Below, piece after piece: positions 8,480-15,617 of a stretch of DNA of 21,149 bases. The stretch lies in NCBI GenBank assembly GCA_946478645.1, contig CAMLCW010000043.1:1-21149 (forward strand), written 5' to 3'. Position 1 is the first letter of the stretch. Each line of letters begins with the position of its first letter. The notes beneath the pieces are model-generated. The model saw only the letters and a program-made list of their open reading frames with translations. It made no database searches and was not told the origin of the DNA. The translations under genes were made by a program, and so were the position numbers. This DNA comes from an uncultured Variovorax sp. (GTDB taxonomy: Bacteria > Pseudomonadota > Gammaproteobacteria > Burkholderiales > Burkholderiaceae).

Positions 8480-8603
8480 CAGGCTCTCCCCCAGTCTTCG
8501 CGCACTTCGTGTCGCTTCGCCAACCCCCTCACCGGGGGCAACACCAGCAGCCCGGCGAAGCCGGTTCTGCGGTGTTTCGCGAAAAAGCAGGCCGGGGCCG
8601 ATG
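8480..8603. repeat. Hairpin-rich element between creB and creC, probable dispersed repeat
   Basis: This 124-bp gap inside the creBC operon contains several inverted repeats: CCCCCTCACCGGGGG (8524-8538), GGCGAAGCCGG (8553-8563) and small stems round CACTTCGTG. The shape, and my recollection of similar 'Tccccc...accgggggcaacaccagc' stretches between genes in Variovorax and relatives, suggest a dispersed extragenic repeat. It would lie in the mRNA after creB and could lower expression of creC relative to creB or protect the creB end of the transcript. Only the inverted repeats are seen directly; multiplicity cannot be tested in one window. Confidence 0.45.
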
Positions 8604-9386
8604 TCATGCAGCTGGCGGAAGTTCTTCGTTCAGCGCATAGCCGGTGCCGCGCAGGGTGCGGATCGGCTCGACCTCGGGCGCGATCGCCTTGAGCTTGGCG
8701 CGCAGCGTCTTCACGTGCGCATCGACGGTGCGGTCGAAGCTTTCGCTCGCATCGTCCCAGACCCGCTGCAGCAGTTCGTCGCGCGTGAAGACCCGGCCCG
8801 GGCGCTGCACGAGCAGGCGCAGCAGGCCGTATTCGTAGCGCGAGAGTTCGAGCAGCCGTCCGTAGTAGCGGATCTGCATGCGCTCGTCGTCGAGCAGGAA
8901 CGGCATCGCGGGGGGCTGGGAAGGCGTTGGAGGCGCCGCGGGCACATTTTGATGGGGGAGCCCGCCGGCGGGTGCTGCGGCCCCTCCAGCGCCCGTCCTT
9001 GCGCTGCGCCGCAGGATGGTGCGCACCCGGGCCACCAGTTCGCGCGGCGAGAAGGGCTTGGCCACGTAGTCGTCCGCGCCGAGCTCGAGCCCCACCACGC
9101 GGTCGATCTCGTCGCTTCTCGCGGTCAGGAACAGCATCGGCACCTCGGGGCCGCCCTGCGACTGGTTCAGCGCGCGCAGCCGCTTGAACAGCTCGAAACC
9201 GTTGAGATCGGGCAGGCCGACGTCGAGGATCGCGAGCGCCGGCGGCTCCTTGGCGAACTGCGCGATGGTCTCTTCGGCCGTGGCGCACCACACCGGCGTG
9301 AAGCCGTCGCTTCGGAGCACGTACTGCAGCGTGTCGGCGATGCCCGATTCGTCCTCGGCGATCAGGATCTGCGGTTTGAAGCTCAT
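8604..9386 (-). CDS. creB: Response regulator CreB (OmpR/PhoB type)
   Basis: A 260-residue response regulator. The receiver domain (5-122) has the acidic pair E11-D12, phosphoacceptor D55, T88 and K110. A winged-helix DNA-binding domain fills about 165-255, with R-Y-E-Y-G-L-L and the wing RTLRGTGYAL. The Ala/Pro/Gly-rich linker between them (about 124-160) is some 30 residues longer than in E. coli CreB (229 aa). The neighbouring CreC-type kinase, creD, and the exact TTCAC-N6-TTCAC tag in the window all support CreB/BlrA. The start is the ATG at 9386, because the receiver begins at once after it. There is no Shine-Dalgarno sequence, but a TAACAT hexamer lies 7 bp upstream, so the mRNA might be leaderless. 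Its promoter side faces the candidate origin. Confidence 0.92.
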   Translation of the reverse strand: MSFKPQILIAEDESGIADTLQYVLRSDGFTPVWCATAEETIAQFAKEPPALAILDVGLPDLNGFELFKRLRALNQSQGGPEVPMLFLTARSDEIDRVVGLELGADDYVAKPFSPRELVARVRTILRRSARTGAGGAAAPAGGLPHQNVPAAPPTPSQPPAMPFLLDDERMQIRYYGRLLELSRYEYGLLRLLVQRPGRVFTRDELLQRVWDDASESFDRTVDAHVKTLRAKLKAIAPEVEPIRTLRGTGYALNEELPPAA

Positions 9387-9499
9387 CCCCGGGATGTTAG
9401 CGAGGCAGCGCGGCCGGACCGTGCCCGCGTTGTGCACGTGGCGCCGCGAACACGGCGCGGCCCTTCGTGGCTTTTCTTTTGCGCGCGGCGCTGGACCCG

Positions 9500-9540
9500 T
9501 ATCTCTTTCTTATTTCTCTTATTCAAATTAGTAGTAGTAG
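9500..9540 (+). promoter_or_regulatory. AT-rich unwinding element with DnaA-trio-like TAG repeats
   Basis: Starting near 9500 is a pyrimidine-rich, AT-rich run (tatctctttcttatttctct and on) followed by TTAGTAGTAGTAG, that is four 5'-TAG-3' triplets at 9529-9540 (3'-GAT-5' when read as DnaA-trios are). In the described bacterial unwinding system such triplets guide a DnaA filament from flanking boxes onto single-stranded DNA. Here they are 18 bp, mostly GC, from the nearest box-like sequence. Confidence 0.55.
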
Positions 9541-9558
9541 GTAAGGGCAGCCTCCGCC

Positions 9559-9567
9559 TGTGGACAG
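9559..9567 (-). other. Degenerate DnaA box beside the DnaA-trio
   Basis: TGTGGACAG matches the consensus TGTGNATAA (minus-strand TTATNCACA) at 7 of 9 positions. It lies 18 bp from the TAG triplets, in the orientation a DnaA filament would need to extend into them. Confidence 0.4.
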
Positions 9568-9677
9568 GCCGCTTTTCCCCTTGTGCGACAGGCACTTGTC
9601 ACACTCGCGTCACTGTGCGCAGCTGCGCTTCCGTGCTGTCGCGCCAAAAGGAACAACATCGCGGCGCGCGCCGCGCC

Positions 9678-9686
9678 TGTGGATAA
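9678..9686 (-). other. Perfect DnaA box (TTATCCACA)
   Basis: TGTGGATAA on the plus strand is the exact high-affinity DnaA box on the minus strand. Expected frequency in GC-rich DNA is low, and a second exact copy lies 169 bp away on the opposite strand. Confidence 0.8.
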
Positions 9687-9854
9687 CCGCCTGCTTGTGC
9701 CGGAAATCTCCCCAGAGTTGTCCTTTGACAGCGCCGCGCAAATCTGCGAAAGACGGTTTTCCGGCCGAGAAACCGGTTGCCACTTTATTGGGCAGACTGT
9801 AGATTTGCTTTTGGAATCAAGCACTTGCATTCGTCTTACAAAGTAGTGCGATGC

Positions 9855-9863
9855 TTATCCACA
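9855..9863 (+). other. Perfect DnaA box (TTATCCACA)
   Basis: An exact TTATCCACA on the plus strand, 95 bp before the start of the TerB/DUF697 gene. A weak, three-mismatch relative (TGTGGGGAG) follows at 9879-9887. Besides an origin role, it could allow DnaA to influence transcription of the following gene. Confidence 0.8.
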
Positions 9864-9957
9864 GAGTTGCCCAAGCTTTGTGGGGAGAACCGGCGGCGGA
9901 ACCTTCGGGCGCCCTGCCGAACGAACCTTGTCCTTCAACCTGCGGAAATTAACGAAC

Positions 9958-10887
9958 GTGACCACTTCCGAAACCAGGGCCATCCTGACCCTCAGCCTGC
10001 TGGCCGCTTTCGTCGACGGCGAGAAACACGAACGCGAACGCACCGAGATCAAGCGCATCGCCGAAGGCCTGTCGCAAGCCGACGGCGTGAACCTGCCGAC
10101 GCTCTACCAGGACGTGCTGATGAAGCGCGTGTCGCTGGCCGGCGCCGCCGCCGAGCTCCAGAGCAGCGAAGCGAAGCAGCTGGCCTACGAGATGGCCGTC
10201 TGCGTGTGCGATGCGGACGGCACGCAGTCGGAGGCGGAGCGGATGTTCCTTGCCGACCTGCGCACCTCGCTCGGGCTCGATGCCGCGGCCGCGCAGTTCT
10301 CGCGCCAGGCCGAGGAGATCGCGGCGGTGCCCGTGGCCACCGGCGCGGCGGCCGCGGCGCCGAGCACGGTCGACAGTGCCGAACTCGACAAGTCGATCCT
10401 CAATGCCGCGATCCTCAACGGCGCGCTCGAGTTGCTGCCCGAGACGCTCTCGACCATGGCGATCATTCCGCTGCAGATGAAGCTGGTCTACCGCATCGGC
10501 AAGGCGCACGGCTACGACCTCGACAGCGGCCACATCAAGGATTTCCTCGCGACCGTGGGCGTGGGCCTGACGTCGCAGTACCTCGAGCAGGCCGGTCGCA
10601 AGCTGCTCGGCGGACTGCTCGGCAAAATGGGCGGCGGCCTGCTGCGCGGCATCGGCAACCAGGCCGTGAGTTCCGGCATGAGTTTCGCGTCGACCTACGC
10701 GCTGGGCCATGTGGCCAAGCGCTACTACGCGGGCGGCCGCACGCTGTCGACGCAGATGCTCAAGGACACCTTCTCGGGCGTGGTGCAGGAAGGCAAGAGC
10801 CTGCAGACCCAGTACCTGCCCGCGATCCAGGAAAAGGCGCGCACCCTCGACAGCGCGAAGGTGATGGCGCTGGTCCGGGGCGCCTGA
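9958..10887 (+). CDS. TerB-like and DUF697-domain protein
   Basis: A 309-residue protein. The N-terminal part (about 5-120) resembles the TerB/tellurite-resistance fold, a helical domain with paired acidic motifs: D20-G-E22 (FVDGEKHERE) and D85-x-D87-G (CDADGTQSEAE). An Ala-rich linker (125-138) leads to a second domain (about 143-263) that resembles DUF697/YcjF: amphipathic helices, a Gly-rich stretch KLLGGLLGKMGGGLL and TYALGHVAKRYYAGG. TerB domains are thought to bind metal and to act at the membrane in stress responses; the DUF697 part may associate with membrane. The true function is unknown. I chose the GTG at 9958 because the TerB homology begins at once and GGAAA lies upstream; a GTG at 9880 would add 26 unlikely residues. 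It is convergent with cueR, 26 bp apart. Confidence 0.75.
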   Translation: MTTSETRAILTLSLLAAFVDGEKHERERTEIKRIAEGLSQADGVNLPTLYQDVLMKRVSLAGAAAELQSSEAKQLAYEMAVCVCDADGTQSEAERMFLADLRTSLGLDAAAAQFSRQAEEIAAVPVATGAAAAAPSTVDSAELDKSILNAAILNGALELLPETLSTMAIIPLQMKLVYRIGKAHGYDLDSGHIKDFLATVGVGLTSQYLEQAGRKLLGGLLGKMGGGLLRGIGNQAVSSGMSFASTYALGHVAKRYYAGGRTLSTQMLKDTFSGVVQEGKSLQTQYLPAIQEKARTLDSAKVMALVRGA

Positions 10888-10913
10888 ACATCACCCCCCG
10901 GGGCACGAGGGCC

Positions 10914-11318
10914 TCAGTGCGCGAGGTCGTCGAGGATCGGGCACTCGGGCCGCGCGTCGCCGTGGCAGCAGTGCACCAGGTGGGCGAGCGTGTTGCGCAT
11001 CGCCTGCATGTCGGCGATGCGCTGCTCGAGTTCGCCGAGGTGCTTCTGCGCGATGCGCTTGACGCTCGCACTCGCGCGGCGCCGGTTGTGCCAAAGCCCC
11101 ACGAGCTCCGCGATTTCCTCCATCGAGAAACCGAGGTCGCGCGAGCGCTTGATGAAGCGCAGCGTGTGGATGTCGGCATCGTCGTACTGGCGGTAGCCGC
11201 TTTCGGTGCGCGCCACGGCGGGCAGCAGGCCGAGGCCTTCGTAGTGCCGCACCATGCGCGCCGAAACACCCGAGCGCCGCGCAGCCTCGCCAATGGAGAC
11301 GTTCGCTCCAATGTTCAT
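10914..11318 (-). CDS. cueR: Copper-responsive MerR-family regulator CueR
   Basis: A 134-residue MerR-family activator. The winged helix-turn-helix spans 6-75 (SIGEAARRSGVSARMVRHYE, then GYRQYDDADI), followed by a dimerisation helix (about 80-115) and a metal-binding loop with C118-x7-C126, the Cu(I)/Ag(I) spacing of CueR. S83 in RASASVK stands where monovalent-metal sensors have Ser rather than Cys. When loaded with copper it should twist the 19-bp-spacer promoter of copA into an active form. Its ATG overlaps the copZ stop by 4 nt (ATGA), so the two genes are translationally coupled. The start is fixed by this overlap and by the domain start; a longer frame upstream runs through copZ in another register. 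Confidence 0.9.
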   Translation of the reverse strand: MNIGANVSIGEAARRSGVSARMVRHYEGLGLLPAVARTESGYRQYDDADIHTLRFIKRSRDLGFSMEEIAELVGLWHNRRRASASVKRIAQKHLGELEQRIADMQAMRNTLAHLVHCCHGDARPECPILDDLAH

Positions 11319-11509
11319 TTCACTGCGTAGCCGGCGTTCTCGATGGCCGCCACGAGGTCCGCGCGCGGCTGCTCGCTGAGCACGTCGACGTGGCCGGTCT
11401 CGAGATCGACCGTGACCTGCGCTTCGGGGTCGACCGTCTGCACGGCGTTCTGTACGGCGCTCACGCAGTGACCGCAGCTCATGCCCGATACCTGGAATTT
11501 CTGACTCAT
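11315..11509 (-). CDS. copZ: Heavy-metal-associated (HMA) copper chaperone CopZ
   Basis: A 64-residue single-domain metallochaperone with the ferredoxin-like HMA fold. The metal motif M10-S-C12-G-H-C15 near the start binds Cu(I). It would deliver cytosolic copper to CopA, whose gene is divergent. The start is the ATG at 11509, preceded by AGGAG at a good distance. It forms an operon with cueR downstream (4-nt overlap). The length is typical of the family. Confidence in copper as ligand is high because of the neighbours. Confidence 0.9.
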   Translation of the reverse strand: MSQKFQVSGMSCGHCVSAVQNAVQTVDPEAQVTVDLETGHVDVLSEQPRADLVAAIENAGYAVK

Positions 11510-11553
11510 CGTTGTGGCTCCTGTGAATGAAAGATGATGGACTGAATCGAAGA

Positions 11554-11584
11554 AGCCTCAGTTTGAACCCTCTCACGATGTCAA
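11554..11584 (-). promoter_or_regulatory. Possible promoter of copZ-cueR
   Basis: On the minus strand TTGACA (11584-11579) is followed after 19 bp by GAGGCT (11559-11554), a poor -10. The sequence TTGA...TCAA is a partial dyad within it. The 19-bp spacing would suit MerR-family control, so CueR may also regulate its own operon, but the -10 is weak. Confidence 0.35.
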
Positions 11585-11615
11585 TGTCCAGCGAAGGGGC
11601 ACTGCGCGTTGGCGC

Positions 11616-11646
11616 TTGACCTTGCCATGATGTGAGGCTTTAGCCT
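11616..11646 (+). promoter_or_regulatory. CueR-type promoter of copA with 19-bp spacer
   Basis: The -35 TTGACC (11616-11621) and -10 TAGCCT (11641-11646) are 19 bp apart, the long spacing found at promoters activated by MerR-family regulators. The spacer begins TTGCCATGATG and, with the -35, forms the ACCTTGCC left arm of a CueR operator; the right arm (TGAGGCTT) matches imperfectly. The transcription start would be at about 11653, the first base of the copA ATG. Confidence 0.75.
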
Positions 11647-11652
11647 AGGCGC

Positions 11653-13929
11653 ATGGAAACTTTGCAACCGAACGATCTCCGCCCCGCCGTGCGCACGAGC
11701 CAACTCTCCGTGGGCGGCATGACCTGCGCTTCCTGCGTGATGCGTGTCGAGCGCGCGCTCCAAAGCGTGCCCGGGGTGCAGGAAGTCAGCGTGAACCTCG
11801 CCACCGAATCGGCGCGCATCGTGGCCGAGGGCGCTGAAGACCTCGAGGCACGCCTGCGCCGCGCGATCCGCAGCGCGGGCTATGAGCCGCGCGATGCCTG
11901 GGAGGCCGATGCCGAAGCCGCGGCGCCGTCGCGCTGGCAGGGCTTCGGGCCGGTCGCCGTCGGCCTGCTGCTCTCGATACCGCTGATGGCGCCGATGCTG
12001 GGTCAGCCCTGGGGCCACGACTGGATGCTGCCGCCGTGGCTGCAGCTGCTGCTGGCCGCGCCGGTGCAGTTCTGGCTCGGTGCGCGCTTCTACCGCGCCG
12101 GCTGGCACGCCGCGCGTGCGGGCACGGGCAACATGGACCTGCTGGTGGCGCTCGGTACCAGCGCGGCCTTCGGCCTGTCGCTCTGGCTCTGGTGGCGCGC
12201 CGCCACCGGCGCGCATGCGGGGCACGGCGCGATGCCGCACCTGTACTTCGAGGCCTCGGCCGTGGTGATCACGCTGGTGCTGCTTGGCAAGTGGCTCGAG
12301 GCGCGCGCCAAGCGCCAGGCCACGTCGGCGATCCGCGCCCTGCAGCAATTGCGCCCCGAGGTGGCCCACCTCGTCGGGCCGCGCGGAGAGAGCGACGTGC
12401 CGGTGGCCGAGCTCATGGCGGGCGACCGGCTCGCGGTGCGCCCCGGCGAGCGCGTGCCGGCGGATGCGCGCGTGGTCGAAGGCCATTCCGAGGTCGACGA
12501 ATCGATGCTCACCGGCGAACCGCTGCCGGTGCCGAAGGGACCGGGGCAGGCGCTCACGGGCGGTTCGGTCAACGGCGACGGACGCCTGGTGGTGGAGGTC
12601 AGCGCGGTGGGTGCCGAGAGCGTGCTCGCACGCATCATCCGGCTGGTCGAGGATGCGCAGGCCGCGAAGGCGCCGATCCAGCGCCTGGTCGACAAGGTGG
12701 CGGCGGTGTTCGTGCCGGTGGTGCTGGTGATCGCGCTCGCCACCTTGGCGGGATGGCTATGGATGGGCGCGGGCATCGAAGCGGCGCTGGTCCATGCGGT
12801 GGCGGTGCTGGTGATCGCCTGTCCGTGCGCGCTCGGCCTTGCGACGCCGGTGGCGGTGATGGCCGGCACCGGTGTCGCGGCACGGCGCGGCATCCTCGTG
12901 AAGGATGCGCGCGCGCTCGAAGTCGCGCACCGCGTCGACACGGTCGCCTTCGACAAGACCGGCACCCTGACCGTCGGCCGGCCGGTGCTCACCGCGCTGC
13001 TGCCGGCCCGAGGGGAGGGCCGGCGCAGCGAGTCGGAACTGCTGGCGGTGGCGGCCAGCCTGCAGGGCGGCAGCGAACATCCGCTCGCGCGTGCGGTGCT
13101 CGCCGCCGCGGCCGAGCGCAGTGTGCAGGCACCGCCGCTCGGCGCGATGCAGGCGATGCCGGGCCGTGGCGTGCGCGCCGAGGTCGATGGGGTGCAGTGG
13201 GCCATCGCGAGCCTGCGCTGGTGCGCGGAGCTTGGCGCCGTGCCCGATACCGCGCAGGTCGACGGCCTGCATGCACGAGGTGCGACGGTGTCGGCACTGC
13301 TGCGCTTCGATGCCGCTGGCACGGCGCAGGTCGAGGCGCTGCTCGCCTTTGCCGACGAGCCCAAGCCCGAGGCCGCCGAAGCGGTCCGCACGCTGCGTGC
13401 GCGCGGCCTGCGCGTGGTGATGATCTCGGGCGACAACCGGCGCGCGGCCGAAGCCATGGCGGCGCGGCTCGGCATCGAGGCGGCCGATGTGCGCGCCGAA
13501 GTGCTGCCCGGCGACAAGGCGGCGCAGGTCGCGGCGCTGAAGCGCGACGGCCATGTGGTCGCGATGGTCGGCGACGGTGCCAACGACGCACCCGCACTGG
13601 CCGCGGCCGACGTGGGCATGGCGATGGCGCCCGCGGGTGGCGGCACCGACGTCGCGATGGAAGCCGCAGGCATCACGCTGATGCGCGGCGATCTCGCGCT
13701 CGTGGCCGAGGCGCTCGAACTCTCGGCGCGCACGGTCGCGAAGATCCGGCAGAACCTGTTCTGGGCCTTTGCCTACAACGTGGCCGGCATTCCGTTGGCC
13801 GCACTCGGCTGGCTCAGCCCGGTGGTGGCCGGTGGCGCGATGGCGCTCTCGAGCGTCAGCGTGATGGCCAATGCGCTGCTGCTGCGGCGCTGGCGACCGC
13901 GTCAATCGATCAGCAGTGCGAGCAGGTGA
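11653..13929 (+). CDS. copA: Copper-exporting P1B-type ATPase CopA
   Basis: A 758-residue P1B-1 ATPase that pumps Cu(I) from cytoplasm to periplasm. It has one N-terminal HMA domain with G-M23-T-C25-A-S-C28, eight membrane helices, the A domain with T287-G-E289, the transmembrane metal site C390-P-C392, the phosphorylation site D434-KTGT, the SEHPLA motif (H476-P477) and the hinge GDGANDAP (640-647). The last two helices carry Y708-N709 and M730-x-x-S-S, the signature of Cu(I)/Ag(I) specificity. All key residues are present. The start is the ATG at 11653: no ribosome binding site is seen, and the promoter places the transcript start at this ATG. It is divergent from copZ-cueR. The 3' end overlaps the convergent GNAT gene by 28 bp. 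Confidence 0.95.
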   Translation: METLQPNDLRPAVRTSQLSVGGMTCASCVMRVERALQSVPGVQEVSVNLATESARIVAEGAEDLEARLRRAIRSAGYEPRDAWEADAEAAAPSRWQGFGPVAVGLLLSIPLMAPMLGQPWGHDWMLPPWLQLLLAAPVQFWLGARFYRAGWHAARAGTGNMDLLVALGTSAAFGLSLWLWWRAATGAHAGHGAMPHLYFEASAVVITLVLLGKWLEARAKRQATSAIRALQQLRPEVAHLVGPRGESDVPVAELMAGDRLAVRPGERVPADARVVEGHSEVDESMLTGEPLPVPKGPGQALTGGSVNGDGRLVVEVSAVGAESVLARIIRLVEDAQAAKAPIQRLVDKVAAVFVPVVLVIALATLAGWLWMGAGIEAALVHAVAVLVIACPCALGLATPVAVMAGTGVAARRGILVKDARALEVAHRVDTVAFDKTGTLTVGRPVLTALLPARGEGRRSESELLAVAASLQGGSEHPLARAVLAAAAERSVQAPPLGAMQAMPGRGVRAEVDGVQWAIASLRWCAELGAVPDTAQVDGLHARGATVSALLRFDAAGTAQVEALLAFADEPKPEAAEAVRTLRARGLRVVMISGDNRRAAEAMAARLGIEAADVRAEVLPGDKAAQVAALKRDGHVVAMVGDGANDAPALAAADVGMAMAPAGGGTDVAMEAAGITLMRGDLALVAEALELSARTVAKIRQNLFWAFAYNVAGIPLAALGWLSPVVAGGAMALSSVSVMANALLLRRWRPRQSISSASR

Positions 13930-14384
13930 TCGTCGACGTAGTCGGCTTCGCCCGCGCGCTTGTAGAACTTGCGCAGCACGCCTTCGCACTCGAAGCCGAG
14001 CTTCTCGTAGAAACGCAAGGCCCCCGTGTTGTCGGCCTCGGCATAGAGCTCGATGCGTTTCACGCCCTCGGCCGCAAGCCGCTCGATCGCGTCGCGCACC
14101 ATCGCCTGGGCGATGCCCCGCCCGTGCAGTGCCGGGTCGACTGCGAGCGTGCCGAAGCAGGCCACGTGGCTGACCCGGCCAGGGTAGCGGGTGGCGCGAT
14201 AGAAACCCGCGACGCACCCGTCCACTTCGTACACGTAGAAGCAGCCGCAGTCGACCAGTTCGCCGAAGATCGGACGAAAGGCACCGAGCGGCATCGGGTC
14301 GTAGCCCAGGAACGGCACGACGCGCTCGTGCATGTAGATCGCGAAGACCGCTTCGAGATCCTGGGGCCGGGCGAGCCTGCGCAT
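13902..14384 (-). CDS. GNAT-family N-acetyltransferase
   Basis: A 160-residue acetyltransferase of the GCN5 fold. Acetyl-CoA motif A is visible as [13 protein letters not shown] (80-92), with the pyrophosphate-binding H87-G-R-G90-x-A pattern, and motif B as [13 protein letters not shown] (119-131) with N119 and Y126. The N-terminal [15 protein letters not shown] is distinctive, but the substrate is unknown. The ATG at 14384 was chosen because the fold starts there; an upstream frame to 14504 runs into the ene-reductase gene. It lies 31 bp after the ene-reductase stop and is probably co-transcribed with it. Its end overlaps that of copA. Confidence 0.85.
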   Translation of the reverse strand: MRRLARPQDLEAVFAIYMHERVVPFLGYDPMPLGAFRPIFGELVDCGCFYVYEVDGCVAGFYRATRYPGRVSHVACFGTLAVDPALHGRGIAQAMVRDAIERLAAEGVKRIELYAEADNTGALRFYEKLGFECEGVLRKFYKRAGEADYVDDHLLALLID

Positions 14385-14415
14385 GGTGTTTGTGTGTGCA
14401 GCCCCGCGCGCCGCG

Positions 14416-15519
14416 TCACTCGAGCGCGGGATAGTCGATGTAGCCCTTGGCGCCGCCGCCGTACATCGTCGCCTTGTCGACGCTGTTGAGTGGTGCGTTC
14501 TCACGCAGGCGGCGCACCAGGTCGGGGTTGGCGATGAAGGGCTTGCCGAAGGCCACGAGGTCGTCGCCTTCCTTCACGGCCTGTTCGGCGAGCGGCTTGT
14601 CGTAGCCGTTGTTGACCATCCAGGCCGCCTTGCCGCCGGCCGCGCGGTAGGCAGCCTTGAGCGCTTCATAGTCGAACGGGCGGTCCTCGATCTCGCGCGG
14701 GCCGCCGGTGGCGCCTTCGATGACGTGGATGTAGGCCAGCCCGAGCGGTGCGAGCTGCTTCACCACATAGGTGAAGAGCGGCTGCGGATCGGTATCGTGC
14801 GCGTCGTTGGCCGGCGTGACGGGCGACAGCCGGATCCCGGTGCGCCCGCCGCCAACCGCGTCGACCACCGCACGCGTGGCTTCGAGCAGCAGGCGGGCGC
14901 GGTTCTCGATGCTGCCGCCGTAGTCGTCGGTGCGCTTGTTGCTGCCGTCCTTCAGGAACTGGTCGAGCAGGTAGCCGTTGGCGCCATGCAGTTCCACGCC
15001 GTCGAAGCCCGCGGTTTCGACGGCATTGCGCGCGGCCGCGGCATAGGCGTGGACGATGCCGGGGATCTCTTCGGCATCGAGCGCGCGCGGCTCGGAGGTT
15101 TCGACGAAGGTCGGCACGCCGTCCTTGATGAGCACCGTCTTCGTCCTGGCCGTGATGGCCGACGGCGCCACGGGTTGGCCGCCATCGGGCTGCAGTTCGT
15201 TGTGCGAGACGCGGCCCACGTGCCAGAGCTGCACCACGATCTTGCCGCCCTTGGCGTGCACCGCATCCGTCACGCGCTTCCAGCCGTCGAGCTGCTCGGT
15301 GCCGTAGAGGCCGGGCACGTCCGCGTAGCCCTGGCCCTGGTGGCTGATCGCCGTGGCCTCGGTGATGAGCAGGCCGGCCGAGGCGCGCTGTGCGTAGTAG
15401 GTCGCGGCCATCTCGGTCGGGATCGCGTTGGGCGACCGGTTGCGCGTGAGCGGCGCCATCACGATGCGGTTGGCGAGTTGCAGGTCGCCGGCTTGCACGG
15501 GATCGAAGAGGGTGGGCAT
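14416..15519 (-). CDS. nemA: Old Yellow Enzyme family ene-reductase (NemA-like)
   Basis: A 367-residue FMN-dependent, NAD(P)H-using reductase with a TIM-barrel fold, of the usual family length. Conserved features are APLTRNR with T25 near the flavin, QLWHVGR (97-103), and the active-site H178-x-x-N181-x-Y183 (HGANGY), which binds the substrate and donates the proton. The family reduces activated C=C bonds, nitrate esters and N-ethylmaleimide, so it fits electrophile detoxification together with the neighbouring glutathione transferase. Start is the ATG at 15519; a TTG three codons upstream is less likely. No nemR-type regulator is seen. The gene symbol is by family similarity; the exact paralogue (nemA, xenA-like or similar) is not certain. 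Confidence 0.9.
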   Translation of the reverse strand: MPTLFDPVQAGDLQLANRIVMAPLTRNRSPNAIPTEMAATYYAQRASAGLLITEATAISHQGQGYADVPGLYGTEQLDGWKRVTDAVHAKGGKIVVQLWHVGRVSHNELQPDGGQPVAPSAITARTKTVLIKDGVPTFVETSEPRALDAEEIPGIVHAYAAAARNAVETAGFDGVELHGANGYLLDQFLKDGSNKRTDDYGGSIENRARLLLEATRAVVDAVGGGRTGIRLSPVTPANDAHDTDPQPLFTYVVKQLAPLGLAYIHVIEGATGGPREIEDRPFDYEALKAAYRAAGGKAAWMVNNGYDKPLAEQAVKEGDDLVAFGKPFIANPDLVRRLRENAPLNSVDKATMYGGGAKGYIDYPALE

Positions 15520-15573
15520 GGATATCAACCGGAAAAAGTGGAAACAGGCGCGAGGCTAAGCCCGCACCCGAAC

Positions 15574-15589
15574 CCGTGCTTTCGCACGG
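15574..15589 (-). terminator. Hairpin between the GST and ene-reductase genes
   Basis: A perfect 6-bp stem (minus strand CCGTGC / GCACGG) closed by a GAAA tetraloop lies 29 nt after the GST stop. No T-run follows, so it is a poor intrinsic terminator; it may be an attenuator or mRNA stabiliser between the two genes. Confidence 0.35.
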
Positions 15590-15617
15590 TTGTCTGAATG
15601 CTGCTAGGTGGCGCGGC

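Larger units (their letters stand above)
9387..9957. other. oriC: 571-bp gene-free region holding a candidate chromosomal replication origin (oriC)
   Basis: No convincing gene lies here; the short frames across it match no family. It contains, left to right: an AT-rich tract (about 9500-9540) in otherwise GC-rich DNA; four TAG triplets (9529-9540); a GC-rich spacer; a near DnaA box TGTGGACAG (9559-9567); a perfect box on the minus strand (9678-9686); an inverted repeat CGGTTT/AAACCG (9754-9759, 9770-9775); a second AT-richer patch (about 9780-9845); and a perfect box on the plus strand (9855-9863). The order AT-rich, TAG repeats, GC spacer, DnaA box is that of the basal origin-unwinding system. 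parA, two parS sites and mnmG lie 7-11 kb to the right, typical origin neighbours. Genes diverge on both sides. dnaA and dnaN are not in the window, and an origin next to dnaA elsewhere remains possible. Confidence 0.6.

Noticed and set aside
6167..9686. Long plus-strand frames (841 and 410 codons) across the 201-aa gene, creC and creB
   Set aside because: Shadow frames of creC and creB; composition is Arg/Ala/His-rich without motifs.
9560..9846. Short plus-strand frames (80-87 codons) in the creB-TerB gap
   Set aside because: They have no ribosome binding site or family and overlap the DnaA boxes; codon use differs from all real genes nearby.
12090..14217. Long minus-strand frames (547 and 486 codons) opposite copA
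   Set aside because: Low-complexity Ser/Ala/Arg composition and full overlap with a clearly intact CopA.
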